Shown: positions 24,716 through 35,260, numbered from the stretch's first letter. The stretch is 64,000 nt of DNA from Pseudomonas sp. GCEP-101 (GCF_025133575.1 NZ_CP104011.1:6022965-6086964), one strand, 5' to 3'. Notes: generated by a model not told the origin, from the sequence alone. Translations and numbers: made by a program.

Positions 24716-25056
24716 GTGAAATGCCTGACGCCCGCAACCTGACCCGCGCCGAACTGCGCAAGGCCATCGTGCGCCTGCGCCTGGAGATGCAACGCCAGCA
24801 GATTCGCCAGGAGGGCGAATTGCTCCTGCATCCGTTGCGGCAAGCCCGCAGCCTCGGCCAGAACGTTCGCGGCAGCTTCAGTAGCAGTACGCCGCTGTGG
24901 GGTGCCGGCGGCGCCGCCGCCCTGGCTTTGCTGCTGGGCCGCAAGCGCCGCTGGATTCGCCTGCTGCGCCTAGGGATCGCGCTGGCGCCGATCATCCTGC
25001 AGATGCGCAAGAAGCCCGAGCACCAGGACCCACCAGCCCCTTCGACGCATCTCTGA
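24712..25056 (+). CDS. YqjK-like small basic membrane-associated protein
   Basis: 114 residues. It has an acidic-basic helical front (LTRAELRKAIVRLRLEMQRQ) and a moderately hydrophobic middle (WGAGGAAALALLLG; LLRLGIALAPIILQMRK). The N-terminal start ATG overlaps the previous TGA (ATGA). I recognise the operon partner role rather than a motif; E. coli yqjDEK has the same arrangement. Function unknown. Confidence 0.7.
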   Translation: MSEMPDARNLTRAELRKAIVRLRLEMQRQQIRQEGELLLHPLRQARSLGQNVRGSFSSSTPLWGAGGAAALALLLGRKRRWIRLLRLGIALAPIILQMRKKPEHQDPPAPSTHL

Positions 25057-25137
25057 CGCCCAGACTGGCCACATTCTTGCAACGCGACAGGACACAGCGC
25101 TTCGGCGCCTCCTGTCACGCCACTAAGGATGTGTCCC

Positions 25138-26304
25138 TTGATCGACGGGCAACCCATCGCCTGCTTCCAGCCCTTCATCGACACCGCGACCGGCCTGATC
25201 GCGGGGGTCGAGGCACTGGGGCGGTTGCGCCAGGACAACGGTGACCTGCAATCGGTCGGCCCGCTGTTCTTCAACCCGCGAGTCGGGCTCGCCGAACTTC
25301 GCCGCCTAGACAGGCAGATCCGCGACGCTGCCCTCGCGCGTATCCACGAGGCGCCCAAGGACTGGTTCCTCAGCCTGAACATATCGCCGCGCTGGATCAG
25401 CCGCCTGCGCCCGAACCAACCGCTCCCCAGCCTCAAGCAACTCCAGCAGCAAGGCGTACCGCCGGAACGGGTGGTATTCGAGATCACCGAACTGGGCGGG
25501 GCCCACCAGCGCCTGCCGGAAGTGGTCGCACGCTATCGTGACGCTGGTGCCCGCATCGCCATCGACGATTTCGGCGCCGGCTATTCGCAATTGGACCGGG
25601 TCCTGGCGCTGCAGCCGGACATCCTCAAGTTGGACATGCGTCTATTCCAGGAGGCCGCTCGGGGCGGCCCCAGCGGCGAGGTGGTGAAAGCCCTGGCGCA
25701 GATGGCCGAGAAGACCGGTTGCTGGATCATCGCCGAGGGCGTGGAAACCGAAGAGGAAATGGACTTCGCCCTGGAGTGCGGCGCGCGCTACGTGCAGGGC
25801 TACCTGTTCGCCAAGCCGGCGCTGGACTTCCCCGCCAGCGATGCCTTCCGCGACGCCTTCGCCCAGCGCCGCGATCACTACGTCAAACGCAAGTTGCAGG
25901 AGCGCTCGAACCTCATCCAGTTGCGCCAGCAACTGGCCGAACTGATGAACATGCTGCGCCCCTGGGCCGAGGGCGGCGCGATGCTCAGCAGCCTGCCACC
26001 GGCACCCGAGTCCTTCAGCCGATTGCTGCGCATCTACCAATGCGACCGGCACGGCACCCAGACGTCGCCCAACCTGGAGTGGAACGGCCTGTTCTGGAAA
26101 GAGAACCGCCGCTACCTGGGGCACAACTGGTCCTGGCGCCCGTACTTCTACCAGTTGCTCGCCGAAGGCTGGGAGGAGCGCCGCCTGACCCTCTCCAATA
26201 CCTACCGCGACGCCACCACCAACCAGTACTGCATGACCGCCGGCCAGTTCATCGACCAGGGGCGACGGCTCCTGCTCATCGATATCGACGCCGAGGGCCT
26301 CTAG
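25138..26304 (+). CDS. EAL c-di-GMP phosphodiesterase with YkuI-like C-terminal domain
   Basis: 388 residues. The EAL domain (about 5-245) carries the full catalytic set: EAL (25-27), NISP, VFEITE, DDFGAGYS, ILKLD, AEGVETEEE and QGYLF, so c-di-GMP hydrolysis to pGpG is expected. The C-terminal ~130 residues (RLLRIYQCDRHG ... RRLLLIDIDAEG) look like the YkuI_C PAS-like sensor. Start: a TTG with AAGGA 8 bases ahead is preferred; the ATG 9 bases upstream overlaps that Shine-Dalgarno. Soluble, no membrane segment. Confidence 0.9.
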   Translation: MIDGQPIACFQPFIDTATGLIAGVEALGRLRQDNGDLQSVGPLFFNPRVGLAELRRLDRQIRDAALARIHEAPKDWFLSLNISPRWISRLRPNQPLPSLKQLQQQGVPPERVVFEITELGGAHQRLPEVVARYRDAGARIAIDDFGAGYSQLDRVLALQPDILKLDMRLFQEAARGGPSGEVVKALAQMAEKTGCWIIAEGVETEEEMDFALECGARYVQGYLFAKPALDFPASDAFRDAFAQRRDHYVKRKLQERSNLIQLRQQLAELMNMLRPWAEGGAMLSSLPPAPESFSRLLRIYQCDRHGTQTSPNLEWNGLFWKENRRYLGHNWSWRPYFYQLLAEGWEERRLTLSNTYRDATTNQYCMTAGQFIDQGRRLLLIDIDAEGL

Positions 26305-26372
26305 CGCGCGATTGAGATTGCCGGCGCGAACGGCTAGCGTTGCCGGTAACTCTCTCGATTGCGGAACGAAGA

Positions 26373-27704
26373 ATGGATTGGCACACCCTGCTCCCCCGGG
26401 AACGTCTCGGTAAACCCGTGCACAGCAGCGCCGAGCTTGGCCGCAGCGCCTTCCACAAGGATCACGATCGCATCATCTTTTCCGGCGCGTTTCGTCGCCT
26501 GGGGCGCAAGACCCAGGTGCATCCCGTGTCGAGCAACGATCACATCCACACCCGCCTGACCCATTCGCTGGAAGTCGGCTGCGTCGGCCGTTCGCTGGGC
26601 ATGCGGGTGGGCGAAATCATCCGCGACCGCCTGCCGGAATGGTGCGACCCGGCGGACATGGGCGTGATCGTGCAGTCCGCGTGCCTTGCCCATGACATCG
26701 GCAACCCGCCGTTCGGCCACTCCGGCGAAGACGCCATCCGCCACTGGTTCCAGCAGGCTGCCGGGCGCGGCTGGCTGGACGGCATGAGCGAAGAGGAACG
26801 CTCCGATTTCCTGCACTTCGAAGGCAACGCCCAGGGCTTCCGCGTCCTCACCCAACTGGAATACCACCAGTTCGACGGGGGCACCCGCCTGACCTACGCC
26901 ACGCTCGGCACCTACCTGAAGTACCCCTGGACGGCGCGCCATGCCGACTCACTGGGCTACAAGAAACACAAGTTCGGCTGTTACCGCAGCGAGTTGCCGC
27001 TACTGGAGCAGATCACCCACAAGCTGGGCATGCCGCAGTTGGAGAACGAACGCTGGGCCCGTCACCCACTGGTCTACCTGATGGAGGCCGCCGACGACAT
27101 CTGCTACGGTCTGATCGACCTGGAAGACGGCCTGGAAATGGAGCTGCTCGACTACGCAGAGGTCGAATCGCTACTGCTCGACCTGGTGGGGGACGATCTG
27201 CCGGAAACCTACCGTCAGCTCGGTCCGAAGGATTCGCGCCGGCGCAAGCTCGCCATCCTGCGCGGCAAGGCCATCGAACACCTGACCAACGCCGCCGCAC
27301 GCGCCTTTGTCGAACAGGAACCGGCCCTGCTCGCCGGCACCCTGCAAGGCGATCTGGTGGAGCACATGCACGGCCCAGCCAAGCGCTGCGTACAGCGCGC
27401 GAAGGGCATGGCACGGGAGAAAATATTCCAGGACAAGCGCAAGACGCTGCACGAAATCGGCGCCTACACCACCCTGGAAATCCTGCTGAACTCCTTCTGC
27501 GGCGCCGCGCTGGAGCAGTACCGCCAGAGCACCCCATCATTCAAGAACCAGCGCATTCTCGATCTGCTCGGTAACAATGCGCCGGATCCCGACTGGACGC
27601 TGTACCGCGCGTTCCTGCGCGTCATCGATTTCATCGCGGGCATGACCGACAGCTACGCGACCGAAATGGCTCGCGAGATGACGGGGCGCTCCAGCCCGAG
27701 CTGA
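26373..27704 (+). CDS. dgt: Deoxyguanosinetriphosphate triphosphohydrolase-like dNTPase
   Basis: 443 residues. HD-domain motifs are intact: [10 protein letters not shown] near residue 60 and [17 protein letters not shown]. The enzyme splits dNTPs to nucleoside and tripolyphosphate, affecting dNTP pools. Start at MDWHTLLPR, an upstream frame of 11 codons is discounted. By memory, its P. aeruginosa orthologue is a characterised dNTPase. It sits between an EAL gene and rocS2, on the opposite strand from the latter. Confidence 0.93.
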   Translation: MDWHTLLPRERLGKPVHSSAELGRSAFHKDHDRIIFSGAFRRLGRKTQVHPVSSNDHIHTRLTHSLEVGCVGRSLGMRVGEIIRDRLPEWCDPADMGVIVQSACLAHDIGNPPFGHSGEDAIRHWFQQAAGRGWLDGMSEEERSDFLHFEGNAQGFRVLTQLEYHQFDGGTRLTYATLGTYLKYPWTARHADSLGYKKHKFGCYRSELPLLEQITHKLGMPQLENERWARHPLVYLMEAADDICYGLIDLEDGLEMELLDYAEVESLLLDLVGDDLPETYRQLGPKDSRRRKLAILRGKAIEHLTNAAARAFVEQEPALLAGTLQGDLVEHMHGPAKRCVQRAKGMAREKIFQDKRKTLHEIGAYTTLEILLNSFCGAALEQYRQSTPSFKNQRILDLLGNNAPDPDWTLYRAFLRVIDFIAGMTDSYATEMAREMTGRSSPS

Positions 27705-27717
27705 AGCGCTCCAGGGG

Positions 27718-30700
27718 TTAGGCGGCGAGCTTGCGCAACTGGTGCAGGAGATCGTCCTGCAGGGAAGCCATGGCTTTCTCCACCGCCAATGCGCGGGTGA
27801 GCACTTCCTGGCTGTCCAGACCGTCCTTGCAGCCGCCTTCCAGCTTGCCGCACAGCTCCTGGAGCGCGTCGGCGTTGACCAGCCGCGCCGCACCTTTCAT
27901 GCGGTGGGCCAGGTCGCCCAATTGCTTCCAGTCACCGGCCGCCCATAGCGGCTGGACCTGATCGATGTCGACCTGGTTGCTGCTGTACAGCTCTTCCAGC
28001 AGCCGGCGGATCAGACCGGGATTGCCACCGGTCATCTCCTTAAGGGACCGCAGGTCGAAGCCCTCGGTCCGCTGCTCCACTACCGGCGGAGTATCGGGTG
28101 TCGAGATCTTCGGCACTGCCTCCAGCCGCAGACGCAGGTTGTCCAGGCCGATGGGCTTGAACAGGCAGTCGTCCATGCCGGCACGCCGGCAATTCTCGAC
28201 CTCATCGGGTTGGGCGTTCGCCGTGAAGCCGTAGATCACGCAGGGCTTGGCTTCCATTTCCTGCTCCAGCTCACGAATCCGCTTGGCCAGATCATAGCCG
28301 TTGAGCACCGGCATGTTGCAGTCGGTGATCACCAGGTCGAAATCGTCCGGATGCCATAGCTGCAACGCCTGCACACCATCGGCCGCCACTTCGATCTGGT
28401 GCCCCAGGTGCTCCAGTTGCTGCGACAACAGCATCCGGTTGGCGACGTGATCGTCGACCACCAACACCTTCAGTGAATGAGTCGTCCTGGGCACGACCAG
28501 CGCCTGTACCGCATCGCCTTCCGGCAGACTTTCCAGGGTCTGGAGCAACAGCCGCACCGTGACCGTGGTGCCTTCGCCCGGGCAACTTTCCATGCGCACT
28601 GTGCCCCCCATCATCTCCGCCAGCTTGCGGCAGATGGTGAGTCCCAGCCCGGTGCCGCCACGACTGGTGTCGCCACTGCGGGCGACCTGACTGAAGGGCT
28701 CGAACAGCTGGCGCTGTTCATCCTCGGAAATGCCGATCCCGCTGTCCTGCACACTGACTTCCAGAGCCAGGCGCTCGCCGGCGACCCGCTCGCCGCAGAC
28801 GCGGATCTTCACATGTCCGATGTCGGTGAACTTGATGGCATTGCTCACCAGGTTCGATAGGATCTGCTTGAACCGCAACGGATCGATCAGCACATCGCAG
28901 GCGGCCTCGGCCTCGATTTCCAACCTGAGCTCCAGCGCCTTCTGCCGGGCCAGCCCATCGAACACCCGGGCAACCGACTCCACTAGCTCCCGCAGGTGGG
29001 CACGCTCGGGCATCAGGGTCAAACGGCCTGACTCGATCTTGGCGACATCGAGAATGTCGCCGATCAGGGTCAACAAGGAACGCGCCGAATCGTAGGCCAC
29101 TTCGACCGGCTCACGCTCCCAGTGCCCCTGGTCCGCACGGGTCAGCGCCAGCTCCAGCATGCCGATGACCGCGTTCATCGGCGTACGGATCTCGTGGCTC
29201 ATGGTGGCGAGGAACGTGCTCTTGGCTCGGTTCGCCTCTTCGGCCTGCTCCTTGGCAGCCTCGAGCTGGTGATGCAGCCGCTCCCGTTCGGTGACGTCGA
29301 TCCAGCCCGTCACCACGCCGGACAGTTCGCCGCCCGGGCCATGATAGGGCGTAGCCCAGTAATGGATTTCACGCACATCCTCGCGAATCGGCAGAATCAG
29401 ATCGGAGGCCACCTTGCCATCCTGCTCCATCGCTTGCTGATGGATCTGCTGGATCACCTTGGCGTCCTGCGGGTCCAGCCATGGGCTGTCGCCCACCTGA
29501 GTCCCGACGACAGTCTCGCTAGCCATGCCGGTCTCCTTGAGGAAACCGATATTGCAGGTGACCAGTCGCCCATCCCGGTCACGCACAGCCACCGGCTGGG
29601 GAATCCCATCGATCAGCGCGCGCTTGAATTCGAGGCGGTAGTTGAGCTCGCGCTCGGAGTCCTGGCGGCGACGAACCTTCAGCCACAGGCACCAGTTCCA
29701 CAGCAGCAGCAAGAGCAACAGCACTGCCGCGCCCCAGGCGAACTGGATGAATTGAGTGCGGTAGCCTTCCCAGATGCTATCGGGCTTTTCCACGCTGGCT
29801 GACCAGCGCGTGACGATATTGCTCATGTCCTCGGGGGAAATCGCCAGCATCGCCTTGTTCAGGATGCCAAGCAGCTCAGGGGACGATTGGGATACCGCCA
29901 TGGAAAACTGGCCCGGCTCCATATCCAGGCCAAGCGCCACACGCAGGTCGGGGTAGTAATGCGAGATCAGGTAGTTGGCGGACGACAGGAAATGAATGCC
30001 CGCATCCACCTTGCCCTCGCTGATCATCGCCAGGTCATCGACGTTGTTCTCGACCTCCACCAGCTTCACCAGGGGATGGTGCTCGCGCAGGAAGCTCGCC
30101 AGGAACGAGCCCTTGGGCACCGCCACCCGGTGCCCGTCCAGATCACTCAGCGAACGTAACCAGTGGCTTTTCCCGGAAACCACGACCACGAAGGAAGCAG
30201 TCATGTAGGGACGGGTAAAACCGAACCACTCCTCACGCTCCGGGGTCGGCGTCAAACCGGCGATGATCTCGGCCTTGCCCGCGCGGACCTCGTCCATCAT
30301 GGCAGTGACACTGGGCTGCGGGCGCACCTCGAATTCGAGGCCGGTGCGGCTCTGGATGAGATCCAGCAGGTCGGCGGCAATACCGCGGAACTGTCCCTGG
30401 GCATCGATGAACGATACCGGGGCCAGTGCCTGGTCGATGGCCACTACCGGACGCGGATTACGCTCAAGCCAACGCTGCTCCCGGGGGGTGAGAATCAGCC
30501 GCTGGTTGGCAATCGAGAAGGCCCCACCCGGACTCCAACGCCGCTGGATGGTAGCCCGGGCCTGGGGCGGAATGGCGACGAGGGTGCGATCAAGGATGTT
30601 CAGTAACTCGGCGGCAGACGCCTTTACTGCAAAGCTGAAGCCCTCCCGATCGAAACCCGCGAAGTTGAGCGGTTTGAGATTCGACAGGTATCCCTGACTG

Positions 30701-31356
30701 ATCAGGTACTGCGCGCTGAACGCATCGCCGACGTACAGATCTGCCTGGCCGAAAGCCACAGCCTCAAGCGCGCGGCGCACCGACTGATAGCTTTGAATGG
30801 TCGCCCCGGACAGGTACTTGTCCCGCTCATCCACCGAGAAGTAGTCGCTCACCACCGCGATACGCTTTCCCGACAACTGCTCGGCGCTGTCCAGACGCAG
30901 GCCCTGCGGGCCGATGACCACCGGCTGATTGGAGAAATACGGGTGGGACAGGGCAACATCCGGATGCGTCGCCTCATAACCGGTTGAGCGGCTGAGCATG
31001 TCGATGTCGCCCCGCTCGAGTGCTCCCAGGGCGGAATCCCGATCCGGGTAGCGGCGCACCTCCACATGGATATTGAGCGTGTCGGCGATGACGCCGGCGA
31101 AGTCTGCCGTAATGCCTTCGAGGTCCGTGCCGCTGGCGGTGATGTCGAATGGCGCGTAGTCCGGGGCGGTCACGCCCAGGCGCAGAACACGCTTGTCACG
31201 CAACCACTGCCAGTCAGCATCGTTCAGATGCACCTTGACCGGCCCGTCCGTCGAACGAGCCAGCAGGTTCATCGAGGTCCAATCGCGCTGCTCCGCCATT
31301 CCCCATCCGCAACAGATGAGTAGCAATACACCAACGAGGAAGCGGAAGCGGCACAT
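27718..31356 (-). CDS. rocS2: RocS2-like unorthodox hybrid sensor kinase
   Basis: 1212 residues. Order: signal/TM leader ([16 protein letters not shown]), two periplasmic SBP_bac_3 domains (about 45-275 and 295-520), TM (about 540-562), PAS (about 575-690), HisKA with H721 in [10 protein letters not shown], HATPase with DSGIGI and GGTGLGL, receiver with D1012 (ITDCNMP), and HPt with H1151 (AHRMKGAAR). It is the BvgS architecture; in P. aeruginosa RocS kinases control cup fimbriae and c-di-GMP. Start: ATG preceded by GAGG. Begins 8 bases after the rocA2 stop; same transcript. Confidence 0.92.
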   Translation of the reverse strand: MCRFRFLVGVLLLICCGWGMAEQRDWTSMNLLARSTDGPVKVHLNDADWQWLRDKRVLRLGVTAPDYAPFDITASGTDLEGITADFAGVIADTLNIHVEVRRYPDRDSALGALERGDIDMLSRSTGYEATHPDVALSHPYFSNQPVVIGPQGLRLDSAEQLSGKRIAVVSDYFSVDERDKYLSGATIQSYQSVRRALEAVAFGQADLYVGDAFSAQYLISQGYLSNLKPLNFAGFDREGFSFAVKASAAELLNILDRTLVAIPPQARATIQRRWSPGGAFSIANQRLILTPREQRWLERNPRPVVAIDQALAPVSFIDAQGQFRGIAADLLDLIQSRTGLEFEVRPQPSVTAMMDEVRAGKAEIIAGLTPTPEREEWFGFTRPYMTASFVVVVSGKSHWLRSLSDLDGHRVAVPKGSFLASFLREHHPLVKLVEVENNVDDLAMISEGKVDAGIHFLSSANYLISHYYPDLRVALGLDMEPGQFSMAVSQSSPELLGILNKAMLAISPEDMSNIVTRWSASVEKPDSIWEGYRTQFIQFAWGAAVLLLLLLLWNWCLWLKVRRRQDSERELNYRLEFKRALIDGIPQPVAVRDRDGRLVTCNIGFLKETGMASETVVGTQVGDSPWLDPQDAKVIQQIHQQAMEQDGKVASDLILPIREDVREIHYWATPYHGPGGELSGVVTGWIDVTERERLHHQLEAAKEQAEEANRAKSTFLATMSHEIRTPMNAVIGMLELALTRADQGHWEREPVEVAYDSARSLLTLIGDILDVAKIESGRLTLMPERAHLRELVESVARVFDGLARQKALELRLEIEAEAACDVLIDPLRFKQILSNLVSNAIKFTDIGHVKIRVCGERVAGERLALEVSVQDSGIGISEDEQRQLFEPFSQVARSGDTSRGGTGLGLTICRKLAEMMGGTVRMESCPGEGTTVTVRLLLQTLESLPEGDAVQALVVPRTTHSLKVLVVDDHVANRMLLSQQLEHLGHQIEVAADGVQALQLWHPDDFDLVITDCNMPVLNGYDLAKRIRELEQEMEAKPCVIYGFTANAQPDEVENCRRAGMDDCLFKPIGLDNLRLRLEAVPKISTPDTPPVVEQRTEGFDLRSLKEMTGGNPGLIRRLLEELYSSNQVDIDQVQPLWAAGDWKQLGDLAHRMKGAARLVNADALQELCGKLEGGCKDGLDSQEVLTRALAVEKAMASLQDDLLHQLRKLAA

Positions 31357-31364
31357 CACACACC

Positions 31365-31991
31365 TCAAACCAGCGCGTTTCGCTTGGCGAACTCGATCAG
31401 GTCGACCAGCGAATGCGCGTTGAGCTTCAGCAGAAGACGGGTCTTGTAGGTGCTGACCGTCTTGTTGCTGATGAACATCTGCTCCGAGATTTCCTTGTTC
31501 GAATAACCGTTGGCGAGATATTGGAGAACCGCCATCTCACGGTCCGACAGGCGCTGGATCAGCTCCTGATCATCCATCTGCCCGTTATTGCGGCGGGTCT
31601 GTCGAACGGCCGTACTGGGGAAATAGTTGTAACCGGCAACCACCGCATTCACCGCACTGATCAGTTCCGCCAGGCCACCCTGCTTGCAGACGAAACCCGA
31701 GGCGCCAGCCTGCATGCAACGCATGGCGAACAGCGAGGCACTCTGGCCGGTCAACACCAGCACCTTGAGCGGCAGCTCGAAGGCAGAGATACGGCTGATC
31801 ACCTCCAGGCCATCGAGCCGGGGGATGCCAATATCCAGAACGACCAAGTCAGGAACCAAATCCTTGACAAGCGAAAGCGCGTCCACACCGTTGTCGGTTT
31901 CACCAACGATGACGTGGCCTTCCTTTTCCAACAGCACACGCATCGCCATGCGTATGACTGGGTGATCATCGACAATTAGAACTTTGCTCAT
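31365..31991 (-). CDS. rocA2: RocA2-like NarL/FixJ response regulator
   Basis: 208 residues. The receiver has D8/D9, phospho-acceptor D53 (VLDIGIP), T81 and K103. The C-terminal LuxR-type HTH reads LSDREMAVLQYLANGYSNKEI then SNKTVSTYKTRLLLKL. Partner of the RocS2 kinase, being immediately upstream of it. RocA-type regulators activate fimbrial genes in P. aeruginosa; here no cup genes are near. GGAAGG ahead of the ATG. Confidence 0.93.
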   Translation of the reverse strand: MSKVLIVDDHPVIRMAMRVLLEKEGHVIVGETDNGVDALSLVKDLVPDLVVLDIGIPRLDGLEVISRISAFELPLKVLVLTGQSASLFAMRCMQAGASGFVCKQGGLAELISAVNAVVAGYNYFPSTAVRQTRRNNGQMDDQELIQRLSDREMAVLQYLANGYSNKEISEQMFISNKTVSTYKTRLLLKLNAHSLVDLIEFAKRNALV

Positions 31992-32794
31992 CAGCTTCCT
32001 TCCTCAGACCCGTCGAAATGGATTTCCTTCGTCATCGGTAAGATATAGGCCGCTTCTATTCTGTCGAGATTGGCCACCCTCAATAATTGCGATTAGAGGA
32101 ATTTCCTACACAACAACTAAATAATTCCTACAAGTAACCCTAAGCGACCCGGCATCTTCAGCCCTATAGCAAGAAGATTCCGACACCCGACGATAGATAA
32201 GCTGACTCTGTTTCCTGAAAAAACTCGTCCTTATCTCTGCACATCCCACCTTTTATTCCGCCACCATGCTCCCGAAGTTCTCTTTACAATCAGGTTTTAT
32301 CGTTCATCACATAGCGACAATGGCACCCGGTCAAAACCCCGGCACTGGAACATTCCAGCTGAAGCCTAAGGTTGCAGGAATGCTGGGCGCCGCCATCCTA
32401 GAAAATGGGATAACGACAGGGTGTTCGCAGATAGCTGACTTCCATCACATTCACTACCAGCCAATCCCCACAGGGCAAGGTAATTATTCTCCCCGCCTGT
32501 CAAACAAGGTAGAGAAAATCGCAACGCTACAGTTGGGACCGAAGGAACTCGCGAACAGCAATCAAGTTAGCCAATCATTAATCCAGACTGACAAACACGA
32601 AAGTAAAAACCGAAAAGCAAATCCGCGCACAATTTCCACTGACGCATTAAAAAGCAGAAGACCCAGCAAGCGCATACCGGCGAATTGGCTTAACTCAGTA
32701 TTCGCGAAAGCCCAACAGAAGCAATTTGCGCCACAGGTGAGTTGAAAAGTTGGCAACACCCGATGGCGACCTGCAACTTCCTGGAGCCCCATCT
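31992..32794. other. AT-rich intergenic region between rocA2 and the receiver gene
   Basis: About 800 bases with visibly lower GC than the surroundings. It must contain promoters for both divergent genes. One uninterrupted frame (32266-32745) is listed separately. No repeat of note or transposon relic was found. Confidence 0.55.
32266..32745 (+). CDS. Possible hypothetical protein in AT-rich gap
   Basis: 159-codon frame starting with MLPKFSLQSGF. The protein is rich in Asn, Gln, Lys and Ser, has no domain I recognise, no signal peptide and no Shine-Dalgarno before the ATG. Composition differs from all neighbours, so it may be a chance frame in low-GC DNA or an orphan gene acquired with it. 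Ends just before the receiver gene. Confidence 0.2.
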   Translation: MLPKFSLQSGFIVHHIATMAPGQNPGTGTFQLKPKVAGMLGAAILENGITTGCSQIADFHHIHYQPIPTGQGNYSPRLSNKVEKIATLQLGPKELANSNQVSQSLIQTDKHESKNRKANPRTISTDALKSRRPSKRIPANWLNSVFAKAQQKQFAPQVS

Positions 32795-33211
32795 GTGCAA
32801 AATAATAAATTCAGCATTCTGGTTGTCGAAGACCACCCCTTCCAACTGATCGCCGCGCAAATGCACTTGAACCGGCTGGGTTTCTTCAGGTTGTCCCCGG
32901 CACTGGATGCCAGCGAAGCACGCGAGGAGTGCGCGCGTCGCAGCGAGCCGTTCGATCTGCTGCTATGCGACATCAACCTACCCGGCACCGATGGCATCGA
33001 ACTGGTCTGCGAGTTGGCCGAGGCGGGGAGCATTCGTCAGGCAGTCCTGTTGAGCTGCCGTGACGAAGAAGAACTGCTCGCCCTGCTGGAGACACTCAGA
33101 GCGCGCGGCCTGCCGGTGCTCGCGTGCCTGCCCAAACCGCTCGATCCATGGGCGCTAATGCGCGTCCTGGAAGCGGACGAGAGCCTTGCACTCACTGGCC
33201 CGGCGGATTGA
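32795..33211 (+). CDS. Stand-alone response-regulator receiver protein
   Basis: 138 residues made only of a CheY-like domain: acidic pair E12/D13 (VVEDHPF), phospho-acceptor D59 (LLCDINLPGTDG), S87 and K114 (PKP). No DNA-binding or EAL output follows. Start: GTG with GGAG 8 bases upstream is preferred over an upstream TTG with weaker spacing. Its opening resembles the receiver of RocR (receiver-EAL), the third member of the roc1 locus. It is divergent from rocA2-rocS2. A phosphate sink or regulator by protein contact is inferred. Confidence 0.85.
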   Translation: MQNNKFSILVVEDHPFQLIAAQMHLNRLGFFRLSPALDASEAREECARRSEPFDLLLCDINLPGTDGIELVCELAEAGSIRQAVLLSCRDEEELLALLETLRARGLPVLACLPKPLDPWALMRVLEADESLALTGPAD

Positions 33212-33539
33212 CCGGCTGGTCCGGGTACCAGGCATCGACCAGCGGACCGACAGTCGCCTCCGCCAGTTCGGGCTGCTGTTTCAACCACCCTTCGACCCAA
33301 TCCCGCTGCTGCGCAGTGACTGAGCCGCGCCGCGCCAGGCAAATGAATCCGTACTCGTCACAACCGCTGTAGACCAGATCATTCGGCTCGACGGCGTCGG
33401 CCGCGAAACGCTGCATGAATGCGCCGATAGTCTCCTCGTTCTGCCCCTGCTTGTAGTTGAAGCTCAACTCGAATCCGAGCTCCTGGAATTCATCGACACA
33501 CAACTTCTTGCGTAAACGACGGGAACGTTGGGTGGCCAT
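33192..33539 (-). CDS. yggL: YggL family (DUF469) 50S-binding protein
   Basis: 115 residues. The start MATQRSRRLRKKLCVDEFQ and the core ELGFELSFNYKQG are the YggL family signature, and the end has the GYE-type segment SGCDEYGFICLA. E. coli YggL binds the 50S subunit. It is convergent with the receiver gene: the 3' ends overlap by 20 bases. No terminator is seen between them. Confidence 0.92.
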   Translation of the reverse strand: MATQRSRRLRKKLCVDEFQELGFELSFNYKQGQNEETIGAFMQRFAADAVEPNDLVYSGCDEYGFICLARRGSVTAQQRDWVEGWLKQQPELAEATVGPLVDAWYPDQPVNPPGQ

Positions 33540-33785
33540 CCGACTCTCTCCTCAATAGCAGCATCCGCTATTCGATGTAGTTGCGTTTCCAGAACTTGCC
33601 CAAACGCTGTCCTGCAGGGTTTTTCCCGAGACGATCGGTATTCGAAGGTCTGCGCATCCTGGAACGGCTTGCGGCATAATGTGCCGCAGCTCCCGGTCCA
33701 ACAGGGAGTATTTCATCTGTAGTGTTGCGCTTCATCTTTTCATTTTTTCAAGTCAATGCCCGACCACTGGGATGTCACCTTTTCT

Positions 33786-35222
33786 ATGTTCAAGTCTCTG
33801 CGCGTCCTCGCTCTCGCTACCTTATTGCCCTTCGCCTTGCCGGCCGTTGCCCAGATCAACACCACCCTGCCCGAACGCGTACAGAAAGCGCTGCGGGCCA
33901 GCAAGCTCACCGACGATGCCCTGTCGCTGGTGATGATTCCGCTGGAAGGCCCCGGCAACGCGACCTACTTCAACTCCGACGTCTCGGTGAACCCGGCGTC
34001 GACCATGAAGCTGTTCACCACCTACGCCGCGCTGGAAATGCTCGGCCCGACCTACCAGTGGCAGACCGAGTTCTACACCGACGGCCAGCTCAAGGACGGC
34101 ACCCTCAACGGCAACCTGTACCTCAAGGGCGGCGGCGACCCGAAGCTGAACCTGGAAAAGCTCTGGCTGATGATGCGCGACCTGCGCGCCAATGGCGTAC
34201 GCACCGTCACGGGTGATCTGGTGCTGGACCGCAGCTACTTCAACATTCCGCAGCTGCCGGTGTTCAACGATGACGGCGGCGACGACAACAAGCCCTTCCT
34301 GGTCGGCCCCGACTCGCTGATGGTCAATTTGAAGAGCGTGCGCCTGGTGATCCGCACCGAAGGCAGCAAGGCCACTGTGCTGATGGATCCGCCGCTGGCG
34401 AACGTTCGTATCGATAACCAGATCCAGGTGAGCAAGGCCGCAGCGTGCCCGGCCTGGCCGAAACTGCGCTTCAACCCGGTGACCCAGTTCGACGGCACGT
34501 CGCTAGTCGCCACCGGGCAGATTCCCCAGGGGTGCAGCGCTCAGACCTACATGTCGCTGCTCGAGCACCCGGCGTACACCGCTGGCGCCGTGCGCGGCAT
34601 CTGGCAGGAGCTGGGCGGCAGCATCCTCGGCAAGGATCGCGAAGGCGCGGTGCCGAAGAACGCCACCCTGGTCGCCCGCGCGATGTCGCCGGACGTGGTG
34701 GAGATCATCCGCGACATCAACAAGTACAGTAACAACACCATGGCCCGCCAACTGTTCCTCTCGGTCGGCCGCCAGTACCGCAACGGCGCCGACGCGGACG
34801 ACGCCCAGGCTGCGCAGCGGGTGATTCGCCAGTGGCTGGCGCGCAAGGGCATCACCGCGAGCCATCTGGTGATGGAAAACGGCTCGGGCCTGTCCCGCGA
34901 CGAACGCGTCAGCGCCCGCGAGATGGCGGCCATGCTGCAAGCCGCATGGCACAGCCCCTACGCCGCGGAATACATTTCCTCGCTGCCGATCGTGGCCAAA
35001 GACGGCACCATGCGTAAACGCCTGCGTGGCACGCCCATGGCCGGCGAAGCCCACGTGAAGACCGGTACCCTGAACACCGTGCGCGCCCTCGCCGGCTTCA
35101 GCCGCGACGCCAACGGCCGCACCTGGGTGGTGGTGGCGATCCTCAACAGCAACCGGCCGTGGGGCGCGTCCTCGATCCTGGACCAGGTGTTGCTGGACCT
35201 CTACAACAGCACCAAGCACTGA
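33786..35222 (+). CDS. dacB: D-alanyl-D-alanine carboxypeptidase/endopeptidase (PBP4)
   Basis: 478 residues. A signal peptide (MFKSLRVLALATLLPFALPAVA) leads to a peptidase S13 domain: SxxK as STMK (the nucleophile), SxN as SNN and KTG as HVKTGT. It trims peptidoglycan peptides in the periplasm and can affect AmpC beta-lactamase induction when lost (known for P. aeruginosa dacB). Start MFKSLRV chosen because the signal peptide begins there. Terminator right after. Confidence 0.95.
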   Translation: MFKSLRVLALATLLPFALPAVAQINTTLPERVQKALRASKLTDDALSLVMIPLEGPGNATYFNSDVSVNPASTMKLFTTYAALEMLGPTYQWQTEFYTDGQLKDGTLNGNLYLKGGGDPKLNLEKLWLMMRDLRANGVRTVTGDLVLDRSYFNIPQLPVFNDDGGDDNKPFLVGPDSLMVNLKSVRLVIRTEGSKATVLMDPPLANVRIDNQIQVSKAAACPAWPKLRFNPVTQFDGTSLVATGQIPQGCSAQTYMSLLEHPAYTAGAVRGIWQELGGSILGKDREGAVPKNATLVARAMSPDVVEIIRDINKYSNNTMARQLFLSVGRQYRNGADADDAQAAQRVIRQWLARKGITASHLVMENGSGLSRDERVSAREMAAMLQAAWHSPYAAEYISSLPIVAKDGTMRKRLRGTPMAGEAHVKTGTLNTVRALAGFSRDANGRTWVVVAILNSNRPWGASSILDQVLLDLYNSTKH

Positions 35223-35230
35223 CCCACGCG

Positions 35231-35256
35231 AACCCCGGCCCGATGGCCGGGGTTTT
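35231..35256 (+). terminator. Terminator between dacB and the GGDEF gene
   Basis: AACCCCGGCC / GGCCGGGGTT with CGAT loop, followed by TT. Serves both convergent genes. Confidence 0.85.
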
Positions 35257-35260
35257 CGCA

